53,481 bases of DNA from Chitinophagales bacterium (GCA_025353485.1 JANXQO010000152.1:1-53481); one strand, 5' to 3'. Positions 6,812-15,763 are shown, numbered from the stretch's first letter. Made by a program: numbers and translations. Notes: generated by a model not told the origin, from the letters alone.

Positions 6812-8152
6812 TTACTTGTAATCGTACACAATATATCCCCATGGTTCAATACTATAAACGTGGGTGCGGCTTAGTTTTTCTTTTACACCCATAAATACAT
6901 TCATGGGCTGCCCGCTGATGCTATTATCTTTTATTGTAAAACTTTGCGGTTGCCTTGAAAAATTTAATATCACCAATACTTTATGCCCTTGTTTTTCTCT
7001 TGTATATGCAAATATCGCAACGTCATTTGCTGTAATTATTTTTTTATATGATGCGTCTGCGGCTAATGCAGGCGTGCTTTTCCGCAGTTTTAATAAAGTT
7101 GTATAGAACGGTGCCATTTCAAGTTTAGTTCCCCATTCTATCGGATCTTTTATAAAAAATTTCAATCGTCTTTTGTTAGGAATTTCCTGGCCATTATAAA
7201 TGAGCGGAACACTTTGATACATCGTTTGTGTAAATACTGCGAGCGCTTTATATGCCTCTCCGTAACGCTCAAATTCAGTCCCTTCCCAACTGTTCCAATC
7301 ATGGTTAGTAGTAAAAAATACGCGGTAAGCATTTGCAGGAAATACCTGGATATTATGATTAATTATAGAATCTTCCTGCGCCAATGAAAGTTTTCCGGCA
7401 TAAAAGCGTATCCAACCTTCCATTACTCCCCAGCCATAAGTTGCATCAAATCCTGCTGAATGAAATTCAGGATGTTGGCTTTCTGCTAACATAAAAACAT
7501 GCTTAATTTTTTTTAATTCGCTTATACACTGTTTCCAAAAATCAACCGGAATTGCATCCACATGGTCGCAACGAAAACCATCAATATCTGTTTCTTTTAA
7601 CCAAAATTTCATTGCTTCAATCATGCTGTCACGCAATTCCATATTTGCATAATTAAGATTTCGTGTATCAGTATAATCAGCATCATATACTGTGTTTCCG
7701 GTGCTATCTCTTTTATAAAAATCAGCGTGTTTGGTAATCCATGCATTATCAGGTGAAGTATGGTTAGGAACCCAATCAATGATCACCTTAAAACCCATGC
7801 TGTGCGCATGTTTTACCAATGCCTTCCAGTCTGCCATTGTTCCAAATTCTTCATTCACAGCTTTATAATTTTTTACAGCATAATAACTGCCAAGGTCGGC
7901 TTCAGTCATTTTTCTCCCTTCTTTGCCAATAGGAGTAATAGGCATGAACCATAAAATTTCAACTCCCATCTTTTTTAACCTTGGTAAATGTTTTTCAAAA
8001 TCTTTTATAGAGCCGGAAGCAGAATATTGTCTCAGGTTTACTTCATAAATATTGCTTTGAGGGCTCCAGGAAGGGTGAGAGTTTTGAGCAAAACCGGTAC
8101 TAATAAAAAGGATGAATGTTATCTCCGTTACCAGTTGTTTGAATGTATTCAT
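6812..8152 (-). CDS. Secreted alpha-amylase family glycoside hydrolase (GH13)
   Basis: Retaining hydrolase of alpha-glucans, exported by an N-terminal signal peptide (residues 1-22, ending GFAQ). The GH13 signature regions are in order: DWVPNHTS near 126-133, DGFRCDHVD with the nucleophile Asp196, MLAES with the acid/base Glu224, and TTNHDW with the third carboxylate Asp285. The domain ends in a beta-rich C-terminal module (KVLVILNFSRQPQSF). At 446 residues it is a minimal single-domain amylase without a carbohydrate-binding module. It is not inside the SusCD locus, and its neighbours give no hint of a dedicated uptake system. Exact specificity is not predictable. Confidence 0.93.
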   Translation of the reverse strand: MNTFKQLVTEITFILFISTGFAQNSHPSWSPQSNIYEVNLRQYSASGSIKDFEKHLPRLKKMGVEILWFMPITPIGKEGRKMTEADLGSYYAVKNYKAVNEEFGTMADWKALVKHAHSMGFKVIIDWVPNHTSPDNAWITKHADFYKRDSTGNTVYDADYTDTRNLNYANMELRDSMIEAMKFWLKETDIDGFRCDHVDAIPVDFWKQCISELKKIKHVFMLAESQHPEFHSAGFDATYGWGVMEGWIRFYAGKLSLAQEDSIINHNIQVFPANAYRVFFTTNHDWNSWEGTEFERYGEAYKALAVFTQTMYQSVPLIYNGQEIPNKRRLKFFIKDPIEWGTKLEMAPFYTTLLKLRKSTPALAADASYKKIITANDVAIFAYTREKQGHKVLVILNFSRQPQSFTIKDNSISGQPMNVFMGVKEKLSRTHVYSIEPWGYIVYDYK

Positions 8153-8202
8153 GAAAATATTTTGTTGAAGTTACCGGAAAAATATAAATAATCTGTTTCA
8201 AT

Positions 8203-8210
8203 TACCTTTG
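8203..8210 (+). promoter_or_regulatory. Candidate -7 element (TACCTTTG) for the membrane-protein gene
   Basis: Perfect TAnnTTTG match 16 bases before the ATG at 8226. The upstream in-frame TTG at 8208 lies inside this word, which argues that translation begins at the ATG. Confidence 0.45.
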
Positions 8211-8225
8211 TCTCAAACCAGAATT

Positions 8226-8930
8226 ATGCTTAGCGGTTTACCCTTTTATATTCCCTTGCTTTTTATTTTTACAACCCTTGTAACTTTTTTATTTTTTATA
8301 GCTGCGGTTAAAAAAAATACTTCTAATAAAAGAGTTGCAATAGTATCATTAATAATAATTCTCTGGCTATTACTTCATGCAATTTTAGGGCTTAGTCGTT
8401 TTTATACGGTTACAAATACAATGCCTCCGAGATTTGCTTTAATGGTGGCACCTGCATTTTTATATATTCTTATTTTATTTATAACCCAAAGTGGCAGAAA
8501 ATTTATTGATAGTCTTTCTATGAAAATATTAACTCAATTGCACGTTGTTAGGGTTTTTGTAGAAGTAATATTATGGTGGCTTTTTCTTTATAAATACATT
8601 CCCCGGTTAATGACATTTGAAGGAAGAAATTTTGATATTATTGCGGGAATAACTGCCCCTCTCATTACGTATTTTGGGTTTATAAAACGTACGATCAGTA
8701 ACACTTTCATGGTTATATGGAATGTGATATGTCTGTTGCTTTTGATTAATATTGTAGTTAATGCAGTACTCTCAGCTCCATTTCCTTTTCAGCAGTTTGC
8801 ATTAGATCAGCCAAATGTTGCGGTCCTGTATTTCCCTTTTGTGTGGCTGCCATCTTTTATAGTTCCAGTTATATTGTTCTCTCATTTGGTTTTAATAAGA
8901 AGATTATTGAAAAATGAAATACTTAATTAA
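8226..8930 (+). CDS. Multi-pass membrane protein of unknown function
   Basis: A protein of 234 residues (from the ATG at 8226) with about seven hydrophobic segments: near residues 5-25, 35-53, 70-86, 105-122, 137-150, 164-184 and 202-225. Conserved-looking polar features are a GLSRFY loop after helix 2 and KYIPRLMTFEGRNFD between helices 4 and 5. I know similar small hypothetical membrane proteins from Chitinophagaceae but no function. It lies alone between the divergent amylase gene and a convergent lipoprotein gene. Starting at the earlier TTG would add six residues. Confidence 0.75.
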   Translation: MLSGLPFYIPLLFIFTTLVTFLFFIAAVKKNTSNKRVAIVSLIIILWLLLHAILGLSRFYTVTNTMPPRFALMVAPAFLYILILFITQSGRKFIDSLSMKILTQLHVVRVFVEVILWWLFLYKYIPRLMTFEGRNFDIIAGITAPLITYFGFIKRTISNTFMVIWNVICLLLLINIVVNAVLSAPFPFQQFALDQPNVAVLYFPFVWLPSFIVPVILFSHLVLIRRLLKNEILN

Positions 8931-8946
8931 AACAAAGAAACTAAAA

Positions 8947-10047
8947 CTATAACGAAGCATCTATCACTTTAAATGGTGCTCTGATAGCTTTAGGGCGATA
9001 ATAATCAGGATTTTTTCTTCCGCCAATACAGACATTTACACAATTATCATAACCATTAATGCAATACGTTATCAACAATTCATCTTTGCTATTATCATAT
9101 TCAGGATGTGCAATGGCAAGATAAAAAAACGGATAATGTCCCTGTAGTGTATCATTCAATGTCCAGATTATTTTCTTATTTGTAAAAGGTCCGTAAGGTA
9201 GGTCGCTTGTGTATGAGTAAATATTTTTTCCCTGATCGCAGCCCACACTAAACTCTGTTGTAATCAAAACATATTTGTTTTTTATTTTACAAATATTAAA
9301 TGAAGAAGTAAACTCCGAATAAATTTTTTGAATTGCAGAAAGATTTGTGTTCCAACCGGCTGGGCTATAATATTCCCATGGAGCATATAAATTTGCTGAA
9401 GGAAATCTTGCCACAAAAACATCATTTCCGAAACCGTTGCTCTTAGTACCATATATATAATTATAACTGCCATCTTTTATAACCGAGTTATTAAAATTAA
9501 TTCCGTTTTTAGGTGGAAGAATTGAATATCCTGTAACGGTCATATCGGCAATTTTTATTTTCGCTACGTAGTTCGTATCTACACCCGTAAAGCCAAAGCC
9601 ACCGCTGCCGGTAGCCTTTACCCTTGATAAAAAAACGTATGCTGTGTCGCTGTTTTGATAACCGGCACCTGGCCAAAACCAATAATTATTATCGCTTCCG
9701 TAATAAAAGCAGGATGCAGGATTTGCCGTACTTATAAGCGTTGTTTGATTTTGCGGAGTACTGATCCCCATAACAAGGCCTGCATTTCTCACCTGAAATA
9801 AGCATGGAATTGTTTTACTTACGGGATCAAAAAATCCAATATGACTATCGCCCCAAACCCAAAGCGAATTTCCATTATTAAGTGCGATTGAATAACCACC
9901 ATCTCCGGCTACCCATCCTGTAGTTCTTTTAAAGTTATTTGTAAAAGCTGAATCTTTGTAACTACTTACATTAGCCGGAGATAATGAATCATCTTTTTTA
10001 CACGATGCTAACAATAAAATAATTGCGTATAAAAAAAACAGTTTCAT
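8947..10047 (-). CDS. Lipoprotein with a DUF4185/DUF5005-like five-bladed propeller
   Basis: Lipobox LLLASCKKDD places the modified Cys at residue 16, so the mature protein is anchored in a membrane, probably facing outward. The rest is beta-rich. It contains GWVAGDGGYSIALNNGNSLWVWGDSHIGF, the hallmark opening of the DUF4185/DUF5005 families, which are related to five-bladed glycosidase-like propellers, and later DLPYGPF and YYRPKAIRAPF strands. The family is presumed to act on carbohydrate, but no catalytic residues can be named with confidence. The gene is divergent from the tryptophan dioxygenase gene across 85 bases. Confidence 0.7.
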   Translation of the reverse strand: MKLFFLYAIILLLASCKKDDSLSPANVSSYKDSAFTNNFKRTTGWVAGDGGYSIALNNGNSLWVWGDSHIGFFDPVSKTIPCLFQVRNAGLVMGISTPQNQTTLISTANPASCFYYGSDNNYWFWPGAGYQNSDTAYVFLSRVKATGSGGFGFTGVDTNYVAKIKIADMTVTGYSILPPKNGINFNNSVIKDGSYNYIYGTKSNGFGNDVFVARFPSANLYAPWEYYSPAGWNTNLSAIQKIYSEFTSSFNICKIKNKYVLITTEFSVGCDQGKNIYSYTSDLPYGPFTNKKIIWTLNDTLQGHYPFFYLAIAHPEYDNSKDELLITYCINGYDNCVNVCIGGRKNPDYYRPKAIRAPFKVIDASL

Positions 10048-10111
10048 AGTTTAGTTTTTTTATTATTAATCTAAACAATAATTATGCAACTTAAAACTAA
10101 CAAAATCAATT

Positions 10112-10119
10112 TAGATTTG
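10112..10119 (+). promoter_or_regulatory. Candidate -7 element (TAGATTTG) for tryptophan dioxygenase
   Basis: Perfect TAnnTTTG word ending 14 bases before the ATG at 10133, inside the short divergent spacer. Confidence 0.45.
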
Positions 10120-10132
10120 ACTAAAGAAAATT

Positions 10133-11206
10133 ATGCAACAACAACCCATGTATTACAGCGAATATCTTGAGCTAAACAAACTTCTTGATGCACAGCACCC
10201 TGAAAGCTTTAAACTCAATAAGCCGGCGCATGATGAAATGCTCTTTATTATTGTTCACCAGGCGTATGAGCTTTGGTTTAAACAAATTATTTTTGAATTG
10301 GAATTTGTTTGTAATGTTTTTAAAAAAGAAAAGATTGATGATAATTCTGAAGACCTGAATCTTGTGCGTCATCGTTTGCACCGCATCGTTCGTATACTTG
10401 AACTGTTGAATCAACAGGTTGGCTTGATGGATACAATGACCCCATTGGATTTTTTAGAATTCAGAAATCTTCTTACTCCTTCTTCAGGTTTTCAAAGCTT
10501 ACAGTTCAGGCTGGTAGAGGCAAAACTTGGATTAACTATTAATGACCGCCATCAGAAAGGATATTATAAACGTACCAATGAAGGTGGTTTTACGCAGAAC
10601 GATTTTCAGAAAATCAATGAAACAGAAACCGGAGAATCAGTGATCCAATTAATAAATATCTGGCTTGAAAGAATGCCTTTTTTTGAAGAGGAATTCTGGA
10701 AAAATTATCATATAACTGGCAATGATCTGCATCCTTTTTGGAGTGATTACAGAAAAATTTATAAAGATGGATTAACTGAAAGAGAAGCTACTAACATCAA
10801 TTTCTTTGATCTTCTTTTTTTTGAAAACAGAAACACATTAAATGAAGAACAGGCTGCGTTGAGTAAAACAAGTTTGTCTGCCAAAGCTATGAGAGCAGGT
10901 TTATTTATAATGTTGTATAGGGATTTTCCGGTGTTTCAAACATCTTATCAAATATTAGACAGTCTTGTTGAAATAGATCATCAGATGGCGGGTTGGCGGC
11001 ACAAACATTTAGTTATGGTACGCAGAATGATAGGGATGAGAACCGGAACTGGTGGCACTTCCGGCTCTGGCTATCTTGAAGGAGCATTGACGAAACATAA
11101 TATCTTTAAAGACATTGAAGGGTTGTCTACTTTTTTAATAGAAAGAAAAAAATTACCAAAGTTGCCGGAAGAGCTGATAAAGAAATTGAGTTATAATGTT
11201 GTCTGA
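10133..11206 (+). CDS. kynA: Tryptophan 2,3-dioxygenase family protein
   Basis: Haem enzyme that opens the indole ring of L-tryptophan to N-formylkynurenine, the first step of kynurenine catabolism. The substrate-pocket segment VHQAYELWFKQIIFELE lies near residues 41-57. The proximal haem ligand is most likely His292 in WRHKHLVMVRRMIG, followed by the conserved GTGGTSGSGYL loop. At 357 residues it is longer than many bacterial homologues (about 280), because of insertions in the middle (about 130-240). No other kynurenine-pathway gene lies nearby, so the pathway role is inferred from family alone. Confidence 0.9.
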   Translation: MQQQPMYYSEYLELNKLLDAQHPESFKLNKPAHDEMLFIIVHQAYELWFKQIIFELEFVCNVFKKEKIDDNSEDLNLVRHRLHRIVRILELLNQQVGLMDTMTPLDFLEFRNLLTPSSGFQSLQFRLVEAKLGLTINDRHQKGYYKRTNEGGFTQNDFQKINETETGESVIQLINIWLERMPFFEEEFWKNYHITGNDLHPFWSDYRKIYKDGLTEREATNINFFDLLFFENRNTLNEEQAALSKTSLSAKAMRAGLFIMLYRDFPVFQTSYQILDSLVEIDHQMAGWRHKHLVMVRRMIGMRTGTGGTSGSGYLEGALTKHNIFKDIEGLSTFLIERKKLPKLPEELIKKLSYNVV

Positions 11207-11230
11207 ATTTGGATGTATTGGGTTGAGAAA

Positions 11231-11338
11231 TTATTGGATCATAGAGTTAGACAATTTTTTACCAAAACTATTATATGCTATTAATATTCCACCAGCAATT
11301 ACTGTAGTATTTTTAATAAAATCGCTGCGTGATAGCAT
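11231..11338 (-). pseudogene. Orphan export signal: remnant of a Tat-type secreted protein
   Basis: A 35-codon minus-strand frame encodes MLSRSDFIKNTTVIAGG followed by ILIAYNSFGKK and a stop. This is the pattern of a twin-arginine signal (LSRRDFIK..), with the second Arg changed to Ser, as found at the start of Bacteroidota oxidoreductases and sugar isomerases. No mature domain follows. The rest of the gap (11207-11507) holds a palindrome and a promoter word. It looks like the start of a deleted gene, but a chance open frame cannot be excluded. Confidence 0.4.
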
Positions 11339-11433
11339 ATAATATATGTTGCTGGAATAGTAAAAAAATTATCAGATAAAACAAATGCAAAAGATTTTTT
11401 AGCGGGCATTTGAATATAAATTAAACATCGTTG

Positions 11434-11451
11434 TTCCGATAATTATCGGAA
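11434..11451. repeat. Perfect palindrome TTCCGATAATTATCGGAA
   Basis: An 18-bp perfect palindrome of the YCCGATA...TATCGGR type, related to copies inside two coding regions (25653-25668 and 39898-39913). It sits just upstream of the rluF promoter word and is flanked by CATCGTTG and ACTCACTTGTAC, which recur near 33180-33206. Confidence 0.6.
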
Positions 11452-11459
11452 CTCACTTG

Positions 11460-11467
11460 TACTTTTG
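11460..11467 (+). promoter_or_regulatory. Candidate -7 element (TACTTTTG) for rluF
   Basis: Perfect TAnnTTTG word 41 bases before the rluF ATG. A TTG at 11431 is somewhat too far upstream for a normal -33 element. Confidence 0.35.
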
Positions 11468-11507
11468 TTTCCTTTATTCAGCAAAAAATAAATAGTTTGT
11501 AATTGTT

Positions 11508-12269
11508 ATGGCTGTAAGAAATGATATAAGCTTGAATAAGTTTATAAGCGAAACAGGCTTTTGCTCAAGAAGGGAAGCAGACAAATTAATTGAAGCCGGC
11601 AGCGTTACTGTAAATGGTAAGCTGCCAAAATTAGGTAACCGTGTTAGTTATGATGATGTAATTAAAATTGACGGAAAGCCATTAAAGCCAAAAGAGAAAC
11701 CCATTTACATTGCCTTTAATAAACCCATTGGTGTTAGCAGTACAACAGACCGTAAAGACAAATACAATATCATTGATTATATAAACTACCCCAAAAGAAT
11801 ATTTCCCATAGGCAGGCTGGACAAGCCTTCTGAAGGGTTGATATTTTTAACCAATGATGGTGATATTGTAAATAAAATATTACGGGCAGGTAATAATCAT
11901 GAAAAGGAATATATCGTCACCGTTGATAAACCTGTTACTCCCGATTTTATACTGCGCATGAGTAATGGAATAAAAATATTAGATACGGTAACACAAAAAT
12001 GTTTTGTAAAGGAGGAGAGTAAATATGTTTTCAAAATAATATTAACACAGGGATTGAACCGCCAGATAAGAAGAATGTGTGAGATTTTACATTATCATGT
12101 AACTAAACTTATCCGCATCCGCATCATGAACATTACTTTATCAGAAATAGCACCGGGCAAGTGGCGATACTTATCGCAAAGCGAAATTGATACAATTAAT
12201 AAGCTTGTTGAAAATTCTATAAAAACGAAAGAAGCCTCGCTGATTAAAAAGAATTTCCAGAAACCTTGA
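11508..12269 (+). CDS. rluF: RluF-type rRNA pseudouridine synthase
   Basis: Converts a uridine of 23S rRNA to pseudouridine (RluF modifies U2604 in E. coli). An N-terminal S4 RNA-binding domain (residues 8-55, SLNKFISETGFCSRREADKL) precedes the RsuA/RluB/E/F-type catalytic domain. Its catalytic Asp105 lies in GRLDKPSEGLIFLTNDGD, and the conserved late motif GLNRQIRRMCE follows near 180-190. The length of 253 residues is normal. The last two residues and the stop are encoded by the left arm of a perfect 16-bp inverted repeat, so the true ancestral end may have differed. Confidence 0.93.
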   Translation: MAVRNDISLNKFISETGFCSRREADKLIEAGSVTVNGKLPKLGNRVSYDDVIKIDGKPLKPKEKPIYIAFNKPIGVSSTTDRKDKYNIIDYINYPKRIFPIGRLDKPSEGLIFLTNDGDIVNKILRAGNNHEKEYIVTVDKPVTPDFILRMSNGIKILDTVTQKCFVKEESKYVFKIILTQGLNRQIRRMCEILHYHVTKLIRIRIMNITLSEIAPGKWRYLSQSEIDTINKLVENSIKTKEASLIKKNFQKP

Positions 12270-12294
12270 AGGTTTTAAAAAACCTTCAAGGTTT
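12261..12294. repeat. Perfect 16-bp inverted repeat over the rluF stop codon
   Basis: Arms AAACCTTGAAGGTTTT (12261-12276) and its exact complement (12279-12294) are separated by two A. The rluF codons for Lys-Pro and the TGA lie in the left arm. It could act as a terminator, though no T run follows. It resembles other gene-end palindromes in this window. Confidence 0.6.
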
Positions 12295-12481
12295 GAACAG
12301 TTGGATTTTTGACTTATCCACAAAAGTTTACTTATGGCTTACAATTTGTTTTATTGAATTTAAACAAATTTATGGACCCAAATGAATGGGATGATAATCC
12401 CGCAGAAATGGATTCTTTCTAATTTTTCTAAAATCACCGTATGTTTTTGCTGACCAAATGCCGGTAACCAAATACAATTGT

Positions 12482-12513
12482 AAAAAGAGACGGAAATTTT
12501 CCGTCTCTTTTTA
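12482..12513. terminator. Bidirectional intrinsic terminator between rluF and ychF
   Basis: A stem AGAGACGGAAA/TTTCCGTCTCT is flanked by A and T runs on both sides, so it can stop transcription from both convergent genes. The gap 12295-12481 before it holds only a 16-codon frame at 12372 that I do not consider a gene. Confidence 0.75.
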
Positions 12514-12548
12514 TTTATATCCATTCTGTATTTGCGCGGGCTTAGCGT

Positions 12549-13649
12549 TTAAACATTAAATCTAAAATGCATTACATCTCCATCCTGTACAAGATATTCT
12601 TTACCTTCAATTCTTAATCTTCCGTTTTCCCGGGCAGCAGCTTCTGATCTGTATTGTATAAAATCTTTGTAAGAAATAACTTCTGCTTTTATAAATCCCT
12701 TTTCAAAATCTGTATGAATAACACTTGCAGCCTGTGGCGCTTTCCATCCGTGATGAATTGTCCATGCTCTTACTTCCTGTACCCCTGCGGTAAAATAGGT
12801 TGAAAGGTCTAAAAGCTTATAGGCAGAATGAATCAGCCGGTCCAGAGCTGGCTCATTCATTTTATATTCTTCCATAAACATTTGTTTATCCTCAGGGTTT
12901 TCAAACTCCGCAATTTGTGCTTCAATAGCATTTGTCATAATAATAACCTGTGCATTTTCTGCGTTAGCGGCTTCCACTAACGCATCAGAATATTTATTAC
13001 CTGTATGCATAGATGCTTCATCTACATTGGCAACATATAAAACGGGTTTATCCGTTAATAAAAAATTATCTGCGATAGCCAGTTTTTCATCTTTAGATAA
13101 ATTTAAAGAAAGTATATTTTTCCCTTTATCCAAATGTTGTTTACAAAGAAGTAAAACTTCATATTCCAATTTTATTTTTGCATCACCTGTCTTCAGCATT
13201 TTTTCTGTACGTGAAATTTTTCTTTCTACACTGTCAAGATCTTTTAACTGTAATTCTGTTTCAATAATTTCTTTATCACTTATAGGATTAATGGGTCCCT
13301 CATCTCTTAAAATATTTTCATCTTCAAAACATCTTACCACATGAATAATGGCATCCACTTCGCGAATGTTTGCCAAAAATTTATTTCCCAGGCCTTCTCC
13401 CTTACTGGCGCCTTTTACCAAACCTGCAATATCAACTATCTCGATCTGTGTTGGCACTATCCTGTCAGGCTTTACTAATACTGCCAATTTATCAAGCCTT
13501 TCATCGGGTACGTTTACCAAACCAATATTTGGCTCTATGGTACAAAACCTGTAATTACTTGCCTGTGCTTTTGCGCTGTTACTTACTGCATTAAATAAAG
13601 TTGATTTTCCAACGTTGGGTAAGCCAACAATTCCTGCTCTTAAAGCCAT
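12549..13649 (-). CDS. ychF: YchF/OLA1-type Obg-family ATPase
   Basis: Ribosome-associated P-loop NTPase of the Obg group that prefers ATP. The P-loop GLPNVGKST is at residues 9-17 and the switch region DIAGLVKGASKGEGLGNKF near 69-87. The altered G4 (the usual NKxD is replaced by a VANVDE-like motif) and a C-terminal TGS-like domain ending EYLVQDGDVMHFRFNV complete the family. I start at the ATG at 13649 (MALRAGIVG), giving 366 residues as expected. A longer frame from 13715 merely translates an intergenic heptamer array. Confidence 0.96.
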   Translation of the reverse strand: MALRAGIVGLPNVGKSTLFNAVSNSAKAQASNYRFCTIEPNIGLVNVPDERLDKLAVLVKPDRIVPTQIEIVDIAGLVKGASKGEGLGNKFLANIREVDAIIHVVRCFEDENILRDEGPINPISDKEIIETELQLKDLDSVERKISRTEKMLKTGDAKIKLEYEVLLLCKQHLDKGKNILSLNLSKDEKLAIADNFLLTDKPVLYVANVDEASMHTGNKYSDALVEAANAENAQVIIMTNAIEAQIAEFENPEDKQMFMEEYKMNEPALDRLIHSAYKLLDLSTYFTAGVQEVRAWTIHHGWKAPQAASVIHTDFEKGFIKAEVISYKDFIQYRSEAAARENGRLRIEGKEYLVQDGDVMHFRFNV

Positions 13650-13663
13650 GTTGTTTAATGTTT

Positions 13664-13698
13664 GATGTACGATGTACGATGTACGATGTACGATGTAT
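13664..13698. repeat. Heptamer array (GATGTAC)x4 plus GATGTAT upstream of ychF
   Basis: Five consecutive 7-bp units, the last with one change, ending 15 bases before the ychF start. Seven-bp periodicity means copy-number changes would move the reading frame and alter leader length. Confidence 0.85.
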
Positions 13699-13814
13699 AT
13701 TACAAAGAGCGGCAAAAGTAAGTTTATATTCTAAAATGATTTAGGATTATTATCTTAGTTTTTAATTTCAACTACTAAACCCACTAAACCTCTAATCCCT
13801 AAACTTTTTACTAC

Positions 13815-15215
13815 ATGGCATTAAGCAGAATATGGGCAGCGTTTATTATCATAGCTATTATTGCTGCCTCATTTCAATATTTTTCTGGCGGAAAAGATAT
13901 TTACAGCAGGATGGTTGTAGGTAAATCAGGAGATACATCCAAAACAAAAACGCTTGATTCATCTGCACTTTCACCTGATGTTATCAGCACATTAAATGCC
14001 TCAAAAGAATATAAGGATGGTGAATATAAAATTGTAAGAAGCGCTGATAATAAAATTATTAGTTACCGGGAGCAAAGCGCAGATGGTATTATTACAACTT
14101 GTAAAACCGCTGTAGATATTTCGATAAATCTTATTGGGATAATGGCTTTATTCATGGGTTTTATGAGTATTGCTGACGGAGCAGGAGGTATACGGTTATT
14201 ATCAAAAATTATTGGGCCTTTCTTCTCTAAACTATTTCCTGATCTTCCAAAAGGCCATCCTGCAATGGGCCACATGATGATGAATTTTTCAGCCAATTTA
14301 TTAGGGCTGGATAATGCCGCTACTCCGTTTGGATTAAAAGCAATGCAAAGTTTGCAGGAAATAAATCCAAGCAAAGACACAGCATCCAATTCACAAATAA
14401 TGTTTTTGTGTTTGCATGCATCCGGGCTTACTTTAATTCCTGTAAGTATTATTGCTGCAAGAGCGGCTTTAAAGTCTGCAAACCCAACAGATATTTTTGT
14501 GCCCTGCATGATAGCAACTTTTGTTGCAACAATGGCAGCGATGCTCATCGTATCGTACAAACAAAAAATTAATGTTCTTCAGCCGGTAGTATTGTTATGG
14601 GTAGGAGGGCTCTCTGCAATAATTGCGCTGCTTGTTATCTATCTTAAATCTCTTAGCTTCCAGGGAGTGCAAACCTTTTCCGGAGTGTTAAGCAATGGAT
14701 TAATTTTGCTGATCTTTTTCTTAATAATACTGGGCGCTCTTTATAAGAACATAAATATTTTTGATGCATTTGTTGAAGGCGCCAAAGGTGGTTTTGAAAC
14801 AGCAGTAAAAATTATCCCCTACCTGGTGGGGATGCTTGTTGCAATAAGCATGCTGCGTACCAGCGGAACTTTTGATGTTATAATTGAATGGATGAAAACG
14901 TTGTTTGCTGTGATGGGTACTGATACCCGTTTTGTTGATGGCCTGCCAACAGCATTAATAAGACCACTTAGCGGCAGTGGTGCAAGAGGGATGATGATTG
15001 ATACGATGAAAACTTTTTCTCCTGATTCTTTCGCCGGAAGATTGTCTTGTATTTTACAAGGATCATCCGATACAACTTTTTATGTAATTGCCGTTTACTT
15101 TGGTGCTGTCTCTATAAAAAATACCCGATATGCAATAGGCACAATGTTGTTGGCGGATCTTGTAGGAATTATTACTTCAATTATTTTGGCGTATTTGTTT
15201 TTTGGAAATGCTTAG
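13815..15215 (+). CDS. SpmA-SpmB fusion, nucleoside-recognition (gate) domain membrane protein
   Basis: Integral membrane protein of 466 residues that joins the two halves found separately as spore maturation proteins A and B in Bacillus. The N-terminal half has a signal-like helix (8-24), a periplasmic insert of about 60 residues and the gate-domain motif MNFSANLLGLDNAATPFGLKAM. The second half (about 280-466) has GFETAVKIIPYLVGMLVAI and LIRPLSGSGARGMM near its end. In non-sporulating Bacteroidota the fused form is common and its transported ligand is unknown. It stands alone between ychF and a small secreted-protein gene. Confidence 0.85.
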   Translation: MALSRIWAAFIIIAIIAASFQYFSGGKDIYSRMVVGKSGDTSKTKTLDSSALSPDVISTLNASKEYKDGEYKIVRSADNKIISYREQSADGIITTCKTAVDISINLIGIMALFMGFMSIADGAGGIRLLSKIIGPFFSKLFPDLPKGHPAMGHMMMNFSANLLGLDNAATPFGLKAMQSLQEINPSKDTASNSQIMFLCLHASGLTLIPVSIIAARAALKSANPTDIFVPCMIATFVATMAAMLIVSYKQKINVLQPVVLLWVGGLSAIIALLVIYLKSLSFQGVQTFSGVLSNGLILLIFFLIILGALYKNINIFDAFVEGAKGGFETAVKIIPYLVGMLVAISMLRTSGTFDVIIEWMKTLFAVMGTDTRFVDGLPTALIRPLSGSGARGMMIDTMKTFSPDSFAGRLSCILQGSSDTTFYVIAVYFGAVSIKNTRYAIGTMLLADLVGIITSIILAYLFFGNA

Positions 15216-15241
15216 TAAAGGTGATTTTTATTATTACAAAA

Positions 15242-15763
15242 CTATTTCTTTTTTACCTGAAGCGTTTCATCAACACCTGCTACTTTCATTTTATAACTTC
15301 CATATGATCCGGTATAAATATAAACAACAGGCCTGAATACAATAGGACTGAATAATGTTTTTACTTCATCCTGAACCCATGTATCGCCATTCGTTAATTT
15401 AAAAGAAGTAGTGCCATCCCATCCCCTAAAATCCCCCTCTATATTACTCTCAGTAACATCCCGTAATTTAATAGCATTAAAAGGTTTCTCAACTCCCTGA
15501 ATTACTAATTTATAATTTTTTTTGTCTTTGTAAACCTCCACAGCAGGATTGGGAACTTTATTTATTTGTTTTTGGTTTCCTGTTATTTCATAATAATTTT
15601 TCGACCTTGTCTTTAATAAGACACCCTGGGCAAATAAACTATTAACAGGTCCATCATAAAAAGTTGTTTCTTCAAGTTTAGCAGTACTATCAATCTTTCC
15701 CTGACCAAACATTATATTACTAAACAGAAATGAAGAAAGTATAATTAAGAATAATGATTTCAT
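15242..15763 (-). CDS. Small secreted protein of unknown function
   Basis: A 173-residue protein with a signal peptide ending near NIMFGQ (residue 21). The mature part is beta-rich, with an internal segment GWDGTTSFKLTNGDTWVQDEV and a strongly basic tail (VAGVDETLQVKKK). The GDTWxQ and KMKVxGVDExxxV pattern recalls short periplasmic Bacteroidota proteins of unknown role. A terminator at 15920-15954 separates it from the SusCD operon upstream, so it is probably transcribed independently. Confidence 0.72.
   Translation of the reverse strand: MKSLFLIILSSFLFSNIMFGQGKIDSTAKLEETTFYDGPVNSLFAQGVLLKTRSKNYYEITGNQKQINKVPNPAVEVYKDKKNYKLVIQGVEKPFNAIKLRDVTESNIEGDFRGWDGTTSFKLTNGDTWVQDEVKTLFSPIVFRPVVYIYTGSYGSYKMKVAGVDETLQVKKK

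Noticed and set aside
12372-12422. 16-codon frame (MDPNEWDDNPAEMDSF) between rluF and ychF
   Set aside because: Has an ATG and acidic sequence but no promoter word, no known family and no context; too short to support.
13650-13715. N-terminal extension of YchF
   Set aside because: It only translates the GATGTAC heptamer array; MALRAGIVGLPNVGKST is the conserved start of the family.
14063-14560. 165-codon minus-strand frame inside spmAB
   Set aside because: Exact antisense of a well-conserved membrane protein; the hydrophobic codons create the long shadow frame.
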